From: Hoyosella subflava DQS3-9A1
GTDB lineage: Bacteria > Actinomycetota > Actinomycetes > Mycobacteriales > Mycobacteriaceae
NCBI RefSeq assembly: GCF_000214175.1
Contig: NC_015564.1
Coordinates: 1,984,001-2,048,000 of the forward strand
Direction: 5' to 3'
DNA length: 64,000 nt
Shown: in pieces, positions 14,383 to 24,110 of the stretch
Position numbering within the stretch: position 1 is the stretch's first letter
How the letters are laid out: every line of letters begins with the position of its first letter
The notes under the pieces: generated by a model
Seen by the model: the letters and a program-made list of their open reading frames with translations, nothing else
Database searches by the model: none
Told to the model about the DNA's origin: nothing
Translations under genes and position numbers: made by a program

Positions 14383-14814
14383 GTGGCAGCGATTCTGTGG
14401 TTTGTAGGCGCAGTGCTTCTTGCTGTCGCTGAGCTTCTAGTCGGTGAGTTCTTTCTGCTGATGCTTGCCGGTTCGGCGCTCGCGACAGCAGGATTCAGCT
14501 GGATTTTCGATTTTCCGGTCTGGGTGGACGCGCTCTTCTTCTTGGTGATGTCGGTTGCGCTGCTTGTCGGTGTGCGGCCGATCCTGTTAAGGAAGCTTCA
14601 CACCAACCCGGCGATCGAGGGCACCGTCGCGGAACTGGAAGGCCGTACCGCGGTAGTGACACGAGAGATTACCGGCGAACAGGGTCAGATCAAGCTCATG
14701 GGGGAGCTCTGGACGGCACGCCCACTCGACATTACGGAAAAGTACCCTGAGGGTACATCGGTGACCGTGGCACACATTGATGGCTCGACAGCCATCGTCT
14801 GGAGGCAGCCCTGA
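14383..14814 (+). CDS. NfeD-like membrane protein, Rv1487-like
   Basis: This 143-residue protein has two or three N-terminal transmembrane helices (around 3-65) and a C-terminal OB-fold NfeD domain (GRTAVVTREIT to STAIVWRQP). NfeD proteins partner with SPFH/stomatin proteins in membrane microdomains, and the next gene is such a protein. I chose the GTG at 14383 because the product then has the family length. Its GGAGG is unusually close (about one base), so the initiation context is odd. The stop overlaps the ATG of the next gene by one base (TGATG). Confidence 0.85.
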   Translation: MAAILWFVGAVLLAVAELLVGEFFLLMLAGSALATAGFSWIFDFPVWVDALFFLVMSVALLVGVRPILLRKLHTNPAIEGTVAELEGRTAVVTREITGEQGQIKLMGELWTARPLDITEKYPEGTSVTVAHIDGSTAIVWRQP

Positions 14815-15974
14815 TGGAAGTTCTCGTTGTTGTTGCAGTACTCATACTGCTCGCCGTTGTGATACTCGCAAAGTCGGTCGTGCTGATTCCGCAGGCGGAG
14901 GCGGCGGTCATTGAGCGCTTCGGCAAATACACGCGAACGGTATCTGGACTTAACTTTCTCATCCCATTCGCTGATCGGGTCCGGTCCCGCGTGGATACGC
15001 GTGAGCAAGTGGTGTCTTTTCCGCCGCAGGCCGCGATCACGAAGGACAATTTGCGGCTGATGATCGATACGGTTGTCTATTTCCGTGTGACGGAGCCGCG
15101 AGCCGCGGTGTATGGCATCAACAATTACATCGGCGGTGTTGAGCAGCTGACCGTGACCACGCTGCGCAACGTTGTGGGCGGCATGACGCTTGAACAGACA
15201 CTGACATCTCGCGATGCGATCAACCAGCAGCTCAGTGGCGCATTGGACGAGAAAACATCTAACTGGGGCCTGAAGATCGGTGGCGTGGAACTCCGCTCGA
15301 TCGACCCGCCGCCGTCGGTTCAGGAATCGATGGAGAAGCAGATGAAGGCGGATCGCGAGAAGCGGGCGATGATTCTGACCGCCGAGGGGCAGAGGGAGTC
15401 CGCAATCCGTTCTGCCGAAGGTGAAAAGCAGAGCCGGATTTTGCAGGCAGAAGGTGCGAAGCAGGCGACGATCCTCGACGCAGAAGGTGAACGGCAATCC
15501 GCGATCCTGCGGGCCCGGGGTGACCGGGCGGCTGCGTACCTGCGGGCACAGGGCGAGGCCAAGGCGATCGAGAAGACTTTCGCCGCCATCAAGAAGGGCA
15601 GACCAACTCCAGAGCTGCTTGCCTACCGGTACCTACAGACCCTGCCCGAGATGGCTAAGGGTGACGCGAACAAGGTATGGGTCGTTCCCAGCGACTACAA
15701 CGCTGCGCTGCAGGGCTTCGCGAAGCAGCTCGGCACGCCAGGACAGGACGGTGTGTTCCGGTTCGAGCCGAGTGAAGCGGACAGCGACCTCCCACGTCCC
15801 GAGGACGACCCCGACGACATCGAGGACTGGTTCGACATCAGCACCGACCCGGCGATCACCGCGGCTGTACAGGCCGCCGAAGCGGAAGCACAGAAGCCAG
15901 TCGAGATAGGTTTGTCGGAGCTGTCTGGTGGCGTGCCGGGCATGATCCCACCGAGTTCAGCACCGGAGCAGTAG
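14814..15974 (+). CDS. SPFH/stomatin (Band 7) protein, Rv1488-like
   Basis: This 386-residue membrane-scaffold protein has one N-terminal hydrophobic helix (around 4-24), an SPFH domain (around 25-175) and a long helical region. Residues 190-255 hold six consecutive 11-residue repeats starting at 190, 201, 212, 223, 234 and 245, each opening AEG or a variant (ARG, AQG). This is a hendecad coiled coil expected to drive oligomerisation. An acidic, Pro-containing tail follows. It is coupled to the NfeD gene by a one-base overlap, and the pair forms a typical stomatin-NfeD operon closed by the terminator at 15995. Confidence 0.93.
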   Translation: MEVLVVVAVLILLAVVILAKSVVLIPQAEAAVIERFGKYTRTVSGLNFLIPFADRVRSRVDTREQVVSFPPQAAITKDNLRLMIDTVVYFRVTEPRAAVYGINNYIGGVEQLTVTTLRNVVGGMTLEQTLTSRDAINQQLSGALDEKTSNWGLKIGGVELRSIDPPPSVQESMEKQMKADREKRAMILTAEGQRESAIRSAEGEKQSRILQAEGAKQATILDAEGERQSAILRARGDRAAAYLRAQGEAKAIEKTFAAIKKGRPTPELLAYRYLQTLPEMAKGDANKVWVVPSDYNAALQGFAKQLGTPGQDGVFRFEPSEADSDLPRPEDDPDDIEDWFDISTDPAITAAVQAAEAEAQKPVEIGLSELSGGVPGMIPPSSAPEQ

Positions 15975-15994
15975 GCCGCTCCGGGCCACGCCAG

Positions 15995-16044
15995 TAGTGA
16001 AGCTTTTGCCCCCGTCAGGGAGGTAAAAGCTTCACTATTTTTAT
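15995..16044 (+). terminator. Strong intrinsic terminator after the SPFH gene
   Basis: The arms 15995-16010 (TAGTGAAGCTTTTGCC) and 16022-16037 pair over 16 bp with one mismatch, an 11-nt loop, and a T-rich tract immediately after on the plus strand. It also lies just downstream of the convergent monooxygenase gene and could slow transcription from that side. Confidence 0.9.
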
Positions 16045-17553
16045 CTATACTTCGGCCACCGCAATATGGTGTTCCGGATCAGCTTTGGCCGTCAGCTTCC
16101 GGTAGGTGAAAGTGAAGCCAGGCCACAGTGTCGAGTTGCGGCCCATTTCGTCGATGTACCAGCTATCGCACCCGCCCGCCAGCCACACTGTGCCTTGTGA
16201 CTTTTCCTGGACAAAATCGACCCATTCCCGCTGGGCTTGCGGCATGGGTTCAATCGCGGCGAGTTTTCTTTTGCCAAGTTGCGCGATGGCATCGATGATA
16301 TAGCGTAATTGCGCTTCGATAATGAAAACGATGGAGCTGTGGCCAAGGCCAGTGTTGGGGCCAACCATGTGGAAATAGTTGGGAAAGTCCGCAACGGTAA
16401 TCCCCAGGTATGCTTCAGGGCTGCCTTTCCACACCTCATCAAGTGTGCGACCTGATCGTCCTTTAACGTTCTTCGCGATAGCGGCGTCGCTGACATGGAA
16501 GCCGGTTCCGTAAATTATGCAATCAACCGGATATTCTGTGCCATCTTTGGCTATCACCGAGTTTTCGGTGATCTGGGCAATTCCCGTTGTATTGACGTCG
16601 GCGTTACCCTGGTCCAGCGCCCGGTAATACGTGTTCGACATGAGGACACGTTTGCAGCCGAGCTGGAAGGTCGGGGCTACCTTCTTGCGCAGCTCCCGGT
16701 CTTTGATCTGGCGCCGAATGTTGTAACGCCCGACAGTTTCGGCAATGCGAAGGGCGGACCTTATCCGGGTGAAGCCTATGACGTAGCTTTCCCTGTACCA
16801 GTAGGTGATATAGCGCGCCAGGCGCTGCAAAAAAGGAACGTGGCGAAACAGTCGTTTCTCAAGTTTGGTGTAGGTTCGGTCGCGACGCGGCAAGATCCAC
16901 GGCGCGGTGCGCTGGAACAGCACGAAGTGTTCGACCAGTGGCTGGATCTCTGGAACGAACTGGATCGCGGAGGCACCGGTGCCGATGATAGCTACCCGTT
17001 TACCGGCGATGTCGTACCCGTGGTCCCACCGTGCCGAATGAAAAGCGTTGCCGACGAAGGCTTCTTGCCCTGGAATCTCGGGGATCGCGACATCAGAAAG
17101 CGGGCCGGTGGCGTTGATGAAGATTGTGGCGCTGAGCGAACCGCGGTCAGTGGTGATCTGCCAGCGTTTCGCTGCATCGTCCCAGTAGGCGTCGAGCAGT
17201 TCGGTGCGGAGGTGCACCTTCGGCATAACTCCGAACTCGCGCGCCGTGCGCTGCAAGTAAGCGTAGATCTCGGGCTGCGGGGAGAATGTGCTGCTCCAGT
17301 GGGGGTTCCGCGCGAACGAGTAGGAATACAGCACGGAAGGCACATCGCACGCGCAGCCAGGGTACGAATTAGCCTCCCACGTCCCCCCAACGTCAGCGGC
17401 TTTCTCCACGACCACGTAGTCGTTCATGCCCGATTGACCGAGCCGAATTGCTGCACCGAGGCCGGAGAATCCAGCACCAGCGATCAGGATATGCACATGA
17501 GACGGAAGAGGTCGATGCGATTCTTGCCCGCCAACACTGTTCGGTGCGCTCAT
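16045..17553 (-). CDS. Baeyer-Villiger-type flavin monooxygenase
   Basis: This 502-residue FAD/NADPH enzyme probably inserts oxygen next to a ketone carbonyl or oxygenates a similar substrate. The FAD loop GAGFSGLG (around 26-33), the Baeyer-Villiger fingerprint FVGNAFHSARWD (FxGxxxHxxxW) and the NADPH loop GTGASA are all present. I chose the ATG at 17553 (MSAPNSVGGQ); upstream sequence in frame is arginine/serine-rich and implausible. The substrate cannot be named; mycobacterial relatives include EthA and MymA. It is a single gene, convergent with the SPFH operon, and absent from this position in M. tuberculosis, so it looks like a local insertion. Confidence 0.88.
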   Translation of the reverse strand: MSAPNSVGGQESHRPLPSHVHILIAGAGFSGLGAAIRLGQSGMNDYVVVEKAADVGGTWEANSYPGCACDVPSVLYSYSFARNPHWSSTFSPQPEIYAYLQRTAREFGVMPKVHLRTELLDAYWDDAAKRWQITTDRGSLSATIFINATGPLSDVAIPEIPGQEAFVGNAFHSARWDHGYDIAGKRVAIIGTGASAIQFVPEIQPLVEHFVLFQRTAPWILPRRDRTYTKLEKRLFRHVPFLQRLARYITYWYRESYVIGFTRIRSALRIAETVGRYNIRRQIKDRELRKKVAPTFQLGCKRVLMSNTYYRALDQGNADVNTTGIAQITENSVIAKDGTEYPVDCIIYGTGFHVSDAAIAKNVKGRSGRTLDEVWKGSPEAYLGITVADFPNYFHMVGPNTGLGHSSIVFIIEAQLRYIIDAIAQLGKRKLAAIEPMPQAQREWVDFVQEKSQGTVWLAGGCDSWYIDEMGRNSTLWPGFTFTYRKLTAKADPEHHIAVAEV

Positions 17554-17668
17554 GGATTCTCGCTTCCGCCGACTCTCTGAGTGCTTTGTGCAGCCGCGCG
17601 ATACCCTCGCCGGTCCAGCTACGACGTTACTCCTGAGATGATCACGGCCCGATGAGTTTGACGAGATC

Positions 17669-18289
17669 TCAGGTGACGATGAGGAATGCCGTACCGCTGG
17701 CAGCCGCAGCCCACAGAACACTCGTCGCAGTGCCGATGATGAATTGCTCCGAGGCATCGGGATTCCGGAGTTCCGGATAACGAGCGAGGCCCTTGACAGC
17801 CATGACGATGGCAATTCCTTGTGGCCACGCGGTGAGTATGGAGACTGCGACGGCTACGCGTTCAAGAATGCCGATTGTAAACCCGCCACGAAGTGGCCCC
17901 GGGGTATCGGAATCGTCCTCGGTCGCGGTAGTAGGTTTTGGATCTTCCCGTACAGAGCTGTCTGAATCGCGAGTCTCCCGCTGCTGCGAGCGGTGGTGGC
18001 TCCGTCTTTCACGCGCGGCTTCTCGGTGGGCGAGGCTGAATGCGCCGAGGACCACTGGTGAACCGCCCACCGCGGCGACCGCAACGGCGATGACCAGTAC
18101 GGCGACTTGCACAGCTGGCACGGGTTGGGCGGCGGCCGCGCCCGCCAGCGCGGCGGCACCCAGGGCGAGCAGTGCTGAACCTGCGTGTACCCACGCTGGC
18201 AGTTCGGCGCGCTGCGGCAACTGAGCGGCAGGCGGGATGAGCGCGATGATGAGAGCGAGTACGAGGAACGCGATCGCGAGCGCTATCAC
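17669..18289 (-). CDS. Membrane protein paired with the SatD-like gene
   Basis: This 206-residue protein has about five hydrophobic helices: an N-terminal one (around 2-20), two in the Ala-rich stretch (around 38-88), and two near the C-terminus, separated by a charged Arg/Ser/Asp/Glu-rich cytoplasmic loop (around 96-140). I chose the GTG at 18289, which overlaps the stop of the preceding gene as GTGA, a sign of translational coupling. I do not recognise a named family. Its partner encodes a SatD-like regulator, so the two probably act together. Confidence 0.75.
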   Translation of the reverse strand: MIALAIAFLVLALIIALIPPAAQLPQRAELPAWVHAGSALLALGAAALAGAAAAQPVPAVQVAVLVIAVAVAAVGGSPVVLGAFSLAHREAARERRSHHRSQQRETRDSDSSVREDPKPTTATEDDSDTPGPLRGGFTIGILERVAVAVSILTAWPQGIAIVMAVKGLARYPELRNPDASEQFIIGTATSVLWAAAASGTAFLIVT

Positions 18290-18882
18290 TCTTCCTGGCC
18301 TCCTGTATCCGCAATCTCCAGGAGATGGACAGCGAGGTCGCGCGCGGGCCGCTCGACGTGCCACGAGGCGGCAGCTAGGCGCTGAGAGACTGCTTGTTTG
18401 CTGACTCCCAGCCGCGCGGCGGCTTCCGCTTGGGTCATACCTTGCGCCATCAGTTCCACCGCTTCATGTCCCTGCTGGGAGCGCCGGGACACGAGTATTC
18501 CGAGCAGGGAGAGTGCGGTCTCCGCTCGCGCTGCCGTTTCGGCGACAGGCCCCGCCACCGCGAGGCCCGCGAGGGAGTTCTTTGCCCTCGTCACTGCGTC
18601 GCGCGCGGCTTCAAAAGCGGGCCCGTGGCCGGCGCGTGTTGCTTGCGGCAGGGGTTCGCGTACCGTGCCGATCCCGATCCCGATGCTCCAATGGCCGTCA
18701 CGAATGAGATCTAGTGCTGCTTCGACCACAGCCTCTGCTCCGTTGATAACGCCCTGCAGTTCATCTCCCGCTGTGCGTTCGAACGGACGGACCAGCACCT
18801 TCTGATTGAGTTCAGTCAGGACAGCGTCGACTCGATCAATGTCACGGCGGCTGCGCCGCTGGTCGACTGTCATGACGAACAC
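18286..18882 (-). CDS. SatD-family protein with C-terminal helix-turn-helix
   Basis: This 198-residue protein opens with a beta strand and the motif VDQRRSRRDIDRV, followed by PFERTAGDELQGV and HWSIGIGIG, features of the SatD family. The fold resembles nucleotide-cyclase-like ferredoxin domains (inference). A C-terminal HTH reads GMTQAEAAARLGVSKQAVSQRL, so the protein probably binds DNA. I chose the GTG at 18882 because GGGAGG stands seven bases upstream; an ATG at 18873 would truncate the first strand. It overlaps the downstream membrane-protein gene by 4 bp and follows the TVP38 gene closely, forming a three-gene operon. Confidence 0.75.
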   Translation of the reverse strand: MFVMTVDQRRSRRDIDRVDAVLTELNQKVLVRPFERTAGDELQGVINGAEAVVEAALDLIRDGHWSIGIGIGTVREPLPQATRAGHGPAFEAARDAVTRAKNSLAGLAVAGPVAETAARAETALSLLGILVSRRSQQGHEAVELMAQGMTQAEAAARLGVSKQAVSQRLAAASWHVERPARDLAVHLLEIADTGGQEE

Positions 18883-18925
18883 GGCATAGCCTCCCGATGA
18901 CTGCGTCAATACTCCCGACTTGATC

Positions 18926-19723
18926 TTAGTGTGCCGCGTCGGCGACGGGGTCGTGTGGCTGAAGGTGCAGTGCCTCACGCGCGCCGAGTTTGCTGTCGGC
19001 GATGAGGCCGATGACGCCGATGCCCAGCAGCGCGCCGGAAAGCAGGGCCAGTCGCGGATCGGTTTCGCCCGTAACTGCGTCGGCGAGGAGGATTACACCC
19101 ACAGTGCCGGGCATCATCCCGAAGAACGTCGCGACCGCGAAGGGGAAGACGCGGACGGACGAGAGGGCGCAGCAGTAGTTGACGACGGAGAACGGAATTG
19201 GCGCGATCAGTCGTAGCGATGCGACGGCGAGCCACCCGCGCCGCGCCAGGCGCGCATTGACTTCGTGGAAGGTTGGGGCGGTGATTCGGGCGTGGACGAA
19301 GTCTCGCCCGAGTACGCGCACGAGCAGGAGCGCGATGACGGCGCTGAGCGTCCCCGCTCCGATCGCGATCATGATGCCCGGAAGGACGCCGAACAGCAGG
19401 CCACCAGTCACGGTGAACATGGTGCGGGGAATGGGGAACAAGGTGACTAGCACGTTTGCCACAAAGAAGAGGATCGGGAAGATTGGCCCGAACTCGGCTG
19501 CCCACTCACGCAACTCAGTCACTGTCGGTATCGGTACCCAGACGAGGACGGCTGCGCAGGTAACAATCAGCATGAGCGCGCCGAGTAGGCGTGTGCGGGA
19601 GAGCGAACGTGCCGATCGGGCCGTTTTCGACGCGACGGCGGTGAGTGACTCCGCGACTACGGACGCAGCGCGCCGGATTCCCCGAGACGCGTTGGGGGGT
19701 GCGATGGGCGGGTCGGTAGTCAC
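18926..19723 (-). CDS. TVP38/TMEM64 (DedA-superfamily) membrane protein
   Basis: This 265-residue polytopic protein has the SNARE-associated/VTT domain (around 75-240). Signature segments are the FPIPRTMFTVTGGLLFG turn, ARRGWLAVASLRLIAPIPFSVVNY and FFGMMPGTVGVI. Proteins of this superfamily move or scramble lipids, or affect membrane energetics. The start, GTG at 19723 (VTTDPPIAPPN), gives the family length (Rv1491c is about 250 residues) but has no clear ribosome site. Its place before mutA, divergent from it, equals Rv1491c next to Rv1492 in M. tuberculosis. The SatD pair is an addition downstream. Confidence 0.88.
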   Translation of the reverse strand: MTTDPPIAPPNASRGIRRAASVVAESLTAVASKTARSARSLSRTRLLGALMLIVTCAAVLVWVPIPTVTELREWAAEFGPIFPILFFVANVLVTLFPIPRTMFTVTGGLLFGVLPGIMIAIGAGTLSAVIALLLVRVLGRDFVHARITAPTFHEVNARLARRGWLAVASLRLIAPIPFSVVNYCCALSSVRVFPFAVATFFGMMPGTVGVILLADAVTGETDPRLALLSGALLGIGVIGLIADSKLGAREALHLQPHDPVADAAH

Positions 19724-19855
19724 GAATGAAAAGACTACGGTGCATTCTTCTGACGTAGAAACAAAGCGGGCAAATGTCACATACAACGAGCGGATTTTGC
19801 ATTGTGACGTGCATCTCTGCCGCCGCTTTGTTGGGAGGCGGGGCACTGACGGTTC

Positions 19856-21820
19856 ATGTCGCACACTAAACTCATTCGAATGACGGTCGACCGAACAGTG
19901 GAAGCTGAGCCGGGTGTGGGCCCCGATATCGAGGCATGGCGCCGGTCAGTCGCGGGCGTGCTGGCCAAATCGCGCCGAGTGAGTCCTGACGAACTGGGTG
20001 AACGTCCGGAAGATCTCCTGGCTATCAGAACCGAGGACGGCGTCACGATCCGCCCCCTCTATACGAGCGCGGATGACGTACCCGAGCAGCCGCTGCCAGG
20101 CCAGTTCCCCTTCACCCGCGGTGGTGATCCCCTACGCGACGTGAACCGTGGGTGGTCTGTCATGGCGCGGTTCGGGGTAAACGAACGGGATCCGGAGGCC
20201 GTCAACGAGAGCATCCTTGCCGCGCTTGAGAGCGGCACGTCTGCGTTGTGGCTGGCAGTGGGCGGCGACAATCTGCCCGTCGAAGCGATCGATCGTGCAC
20301 TCAAGGGCGTGCTGCTCGATCTCGCTCCACTCACATTGGACGCGGGCGATCAGGCCGGGGCGGCAGCTAACGCGGTGCTTGCCCTGCTCGATGCACGAGC
20401 ACGCGAGGGTGACGGCGTCACTGACCGTTCTCGCGTTTCCATTGGACTCGGCGCCGCGCCACTTACGACGCTCTTCGCGAACAATTACAGCCCGCTCGGT
20501 GACACCGCGAAGTTGCGGAGTGTCGACCTGCCGGGAGCGGTCAGGCTGGCAGCGACGGCGGTGAATCGCGAGGAGACGATCCGTGCGCTGATGGTCGATG
20601 CGACTGTCTTCCATGACGCGGGCAGCAGCGACGCGCAAGAAATCGGTGCGGCGTGTGCCGCGGGCGTTGAGTATGTGGAGGCGATGCTCGAAGCTGGCCT
20701 CAGCATTGACCACGCATTGGGGCAGATCGAGTTCCGTTTCGCCGCCACTGATGACCAATTCCAGAGCACCGCTAAGTTCCGCGCTGCCCGGCAGGTGTGG
20801 GCGCGGGTCGCTGATGTGCTTGGGGCTCGCGACGCGGGCGCCGCTCCGCAGCACGCGGTGACGTCATCGGCGATGATGACCCAACGCGACCCATGGGTGA
20901 ATATGCTGCGCACCACTGTGGCGGCCTTCGGCGCAGGTGTTGGTGGTGCGGACACGGTAACGGTGCTGCCGTTCGACGCGGCGCTGCCCGCTGGTGCCCT
21001 CGGTGTGGCGGACAGCTTTTCCCAGCGCATCGCGCGTAATACGCAGTTGCTTCTCATCGAGGAATCGAACCTCGGCAGGGTGCTGGACCCGGCGGGCGGC
21101 TCGTGGTACGTCGAGAAGCTCACCTCCGACCTTGCTCACGCGGCCTGGGCTGTGCTCCAGAGCATTGATGGGGCGGGCGGCTTCTCCGCCACAGTGGAGT
21201 CGGGCTGGCTGTGCGGAAAGATCGAGGAGGTCCGCGCACACCGCGAGACGGAGATTTCCCGCCGGAAGATCAAGCTCACCGGTGTGAACGAGTTTCCTGA
21301 CTCGGCGGAGAAGCCGTTGCCCGTTGGCCCGGACGGCACAGTGCCTGATCGTCTCGCCGCCGGTCGTGTCTTTCGGTACGCCGAGCCGTTTGAGAAGCTG
21401 AGGAATCGTTCTGATCTTCATCTTGCCGATAACGGATCGCGTCCCACAGTGTTTCTGGCGCCGCTCGGTCCGCTGGCAGAGCACAACATCCGGACGACAT
21501 TTATCGCGAACCTGCTCGGATCGGGCGGTATCGAGGCAGTCAACCCTGGCGCTGTCGAGTCGTCCGGTCTTGCCGATGCCGCACGGCAGTCGGGAACCCG
21601 GGTGGCAGTCATCTGTGGCACTGACAAACGCTATGCCCAGGAGGCGCCCGACGCGGTGCGTGCGCTGCGGGAAGCGGGCATGACGAGCGTGATGCTCGCG
21701 GGACCTCAGTCCGCGTATCCGGACGAAAATACGGACGTGAGCCCTGATGCATATCTGGGGGCGGGAATTGATGCGGTCGCCGCACTTGCGGAACTGCTTG
21801 ACACTCTGGGGGTCCGGTGA
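19856..21820 (+). CDS. mutA: Methylmalonyl-CoA mutase small subunit
   Basis: This 654-residue beta subunit belongs to the heterodimeric B12-dependent methylmalonyl-CoA mutase, which links propionate, odd-chain lipid and cholesterol breakdown to succinyl-CoA. The TIM-barrel part is present, while the C-terminal cobalamin-like domain lacks the DxHxxG ligand motif, as usual for this non-catalytic subunit. The start could be ATG 19856 or ATG 19880; GGGAGG lies too far upstream to decide. It overlaps mutB by 4 bp (GTGA). The divergent intergenic region upstream contains a TGTCACA/TGTGAC inverted pair (19775-19808) of unknown meaning. Confidence 0.95.
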   Translation: MSHTKLIRMTVDRTVEAEPGVGPDIEAWRRSVAGVLAKSRRVSPDELGERPEDLLAIRTEDGVTIRPLYTSADDVPEQPLPGQFPFTRGGDPLRDVNRGWSVMARFGVNERDPEAVNESILAALESGTSALWLAVGGDNLPVEAIDRALKGVLLDLAPLTLDAGDQAGAAANAVLALLDARAREGDGVTDRSRVSIGLGAAPLTTLFANNYSPLGDTAKLRSVDLPGAVRLAATAVNREETIRALMVDATVFHDAGSSDAQEIGAACAAGVEYVEAMLEAGLSIDHALGQIEFRFAATDDQFQSTAKFRAARQVWARVADVLGARDAGAAPQHAVTSSAMMTQRDPWVNMLRTTVAAFGAGVGGADTVTVLPFDAALPAGALGVADSFSQRIARNTQLLLIEESNLGRVLDPAGGSWYVEKLTSDLAHAAWAVLQSIDGAGGFSATVESGWLCGKIEEVRAHRETEISRRKIKLTGVNEFPDSAEKPLPVGPDGTVPDRLAAGRVFRYAEPFEKLRNRSDLHLADNGSRPTVFLAPLGPLAEHNIRTTFIANLLGSGGIEAVNPGAVESSGLADAARQSGTRVAVICGTDKRYAQEAPDAVRALREAGMTSVMLAGPQSAYPDENTDVSPDAYLGAGIDAVAALAELLDTLGVR

Positions 21821-24108
21821 CCACTGAATCAGCCGACAGGACGCAGACAGCGGGTCAGCAGCGGGACCGCAAGATTCCGAGGTTCGCTGATATCCCCTTC
21901 GTGGCCGCAGGAGCTGACCACCAGGCTCCTCCCACCGAGGAGGAAGCGCGTGCCCATGAGGCCGCAGCCGCGCAAGCGAACAATTACGCGGTTGAAGACG
22001 TCGTGTGGCACACCCCAGAGGGCATCGACGTTCGGCCCTTGTTCACGTCATCGGACCGCGACAGGGCCGTTGCTGAGGGGTACCCGCTTGAAAGCGTTCC
22101 GGGCGCGGCGCCATTCATCCGGGGGCCATACCCCACGATGTACGTCAATCAGCCGTGGACGATCCGCCAGTACGCGGGCTTTTCGACCGCCGCGGAATCG
22201 AACGCGTTCTACCGACGCAACCTTGCGGCAGGCCAGAAGGGCCTTTCTGTAGCGTTCGATCTCGCGACGCACCGGGGTTATGACTCCGACCATCCGCGCG
22301 TTCAGGGCGACGTCGGAATGGCAGGCGTCGCGATCGACTCGATTCTCGACATGCGGCAGTTGTTCGACGGTATCGACCTGGGCGCCGTATCTGTGTCGAT
22401 GACCATGAATGGTGCGGTTCTGCCGATCCTCGCGCTTTATGTCGTGGCAGCTGAGGAACAGGGGGTGCCAGCAGAGAAACTGTCCGGGACCATCCAGAAC
22501 GACATCCTCAAAGAATTCATGGTCCGTAACACCTACATTTATCCGCCGAAATCGTCGATGCGTGTCATTTCGGACATCTTCTCCTTTACAAGCACGAAGA
22601 TGCCGAAGTTCAACTCCATATCCATTTCGGGCTATCACATCCAGGAAGCTGGTGCGACAGCAGATCTCGAGCTCGCATACACTCTCGCCGACGGAGTCGA
22701 ATACATCAAGGCTGGCCTTGAAGCTGGTCTCGACATTGATGCGTTCGCGCCCCGCCTGTCGTTCTTCTGGGGCATTGGCATGAACTTCTTTATGGAGGTC
22801 GCCAAGCTTCGCGCGGGACGTTTGTTGTGGAGCGAACTAGTCAGTTCGTTCGATCCGAAGAACCCGAAGTCGTGTTCGCTGCGAACGCATTCGCAGACGT
22901 CAGGCTGGTCTTTGACCGCTCAGGACGTGTTCAACAACGTCGCTCGCACGTGTGTCGAGGCGATGGCAGCCACCCAGGGACATACGCAGTCTCTGCACAC
23001 GAACGCGCTCGACGAGGCGCTGGCGCTGCCCACCGACTTCTCCGCCCGCATCGCGCGCAACACGCAGCTGCTGTTGCAGCAGGAATCCGGAACGACTCGG
23101 CCGATCGATCCGTGGGGCGGCTCGTACTACGTCGAGACCCTGACTCACGAACTGGTGAAACGGGCACGGGCCCACATCGACGAGGTACGTGAGCACGGGG
23201 GCATGGCGCAAGCTATCAGCGACGGCATACCGAAGCTGCGAATTGAAGAAGCCGCGGCACGTACCCAGGCGCGCATTGATTCGGGTCGGCAGCCGGTTAT
23301 CGGCGTCAACAAATATCAGGTGGACGACGACCACCCGATTGAAGTTCTCAAGGTGGAGAACTCTCGTGTCCGGCGTGAACAACTCGAGAAGCTCGAGCGT
23401 TTGCGCGCAGACCGCGACGCGACGGCAGTCCGCGAAGCCCTTGAGAAGCTGACTCAAGCCGCCGCCAATCCGGCGCCGGGTCTGGAGCATAATCTCCTTG
23501 CGCTCGCGATCGACGCCGCGCGTGCGAAAGCGACAGTGGGGGAAATCTCCGATGCACTCGAGAAGGTGTACGGCCGTCATCAAGCCGAGATCCGAACTCT
23601 CAGCGGTGTTTACAAGGACGAGGCGGGATCCGTGAGCAACGTCGCTAAAGCCACCGAACTCGTGCAGCGTTTCGCCGAGGAGGAAGGTCGCCGCCCACGC
23701 GTACTCGTGGCGAAAATGGGCCAGGACGGGCACGATCGCGGCCAGAAAGTCATCGCGACGGCGTTCGCCGATATCGGTTTCGATGTCGACGTGGGACCCC
23801 TGTTCCAGACGCCCGATGAGGTGGCACAGCAAGCTGCCGACAACGACGTGCATGTCGTGGGTGTCTCCTCGCTGGCAGCCGGCCACCTCACCCTTGTGCC
23901 TGCCCTGCGCGACGCGCTCGCTGAGGCCGGTCGCCCCGACATCATGATCGTCGTTGGCGGTGTGATCCCGCCCGGTGATTTCGATGAGCTTTACGCAGCC
24001 GGCGCATCGGCGATCTTCCCGCCGGGAACCGTGATCGCTGACGCCGCGTCCGGCTTGCTGCGTACCCTTGCTGACCGCCTCGGCCACGACCTAGGTGAGA
24101 CCGCCTGA
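21817..24108 (+). CDS. mutB: Methylmalonyl-CoA mutase large (catalytic) subunit
   Basis: This 763-residue alpha subunit has a (beta/alpha)8 substrate domain (around 50-590) and a C-terminal cobalamin-binding domain with DGHDRG (around 635-640), whose His is the lower cobalt ligand, plus the later GGVIPPGD segment. The catalytic-barrel sequences [11 protein letters not shown] and [13 protein letters not shown] are intact. Translation is coupled to mutA, and the gene is followed two bases later by meaB. Together they form a complete mutase module; no epimerase gene is in the window. Confidence 0.98.
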   Translation: MTTESADRTQTAGQQRDRKIPRFADIPFVAAGADHQAPPTEEEARAHEAAAAQANNYAVEDVVWHTPEGIDVRPLFTSSDRDRAVAEGYPLESVPGAAPFIRGPYPTMYVNQPWTIRQYAGFSTAAESNAFYRRNLAAGQKGLSVAFDLATHRGYDSDHPRVQGDVGMAGVAIDSILDMRQLFDGIDLGAVSVSMTMNGAVLPILALYVVAAEEQGVPAEKLSGTIQNDILKEFMVRNTYIYPPKSSMRVISDIFSFTSTKMPKFNSISISGYHIQEAGATADLELAYTLADGVEYIKAGLEAGLDIDAFAPRLSFFWGIGMNFFMEVAKLRAGRLLWSELVSSFDPKNPKSCSLRTHSQTSGWSLTAQDVFNNVARTCVEAMAATQGHTQSLHTNALDEALALPTDFSARIARNTQLLLQQESGTTRPIDPWGGSYYVETLTHELVKRARAHIDEVREHGGMAQAISDGIPKLRIEEAAARTQARIDSGRQPVIGVNKYQVDDDHPIEVLKVENSRVRREQLEKLERLRADRDATAVREALEKLTQAAANPAPGLEHNLLALAIDAARAKATVGEISDALEKVYGRHQAEIRTLSGVYKDEAGSVSNVAKATELVQRFAEEEGRRPRVLVAKMGQDGHDRGQKVIATAFADIGFDVDVGPLFQTPDEVAQQAADNDVHVVGVSSLAAGHLTLVPALRDALAEAGRPDIMIVVGGVIPPGDFDELYAAGASAIFPPGTVIADAASGLLRTLADRLGHDLGETA

Positions 24109-24110
24109 CG

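Noticed and set aside
17632-17673. CCTGAGAT/ATCTCAGG inverted repeat near the end of the SatD-partner gene
   Set aside because: The loop of about 26 bases is long and there is no T run, so it is not a convincing terminator.
19775-19808. TGTCACA/TGTGAC inverted pair upstream of mutA as a CRP site
   Set aside because: The half-sites are 21 bases apart, far from the 6-base spacing of CRP/GlxR sites.
22900-24087. A 395-codon open frame antisense to mutB
   Set aside because: It lies wholly within mutB, shows no domain signature, and is explained by codon bias on the opposite strand.
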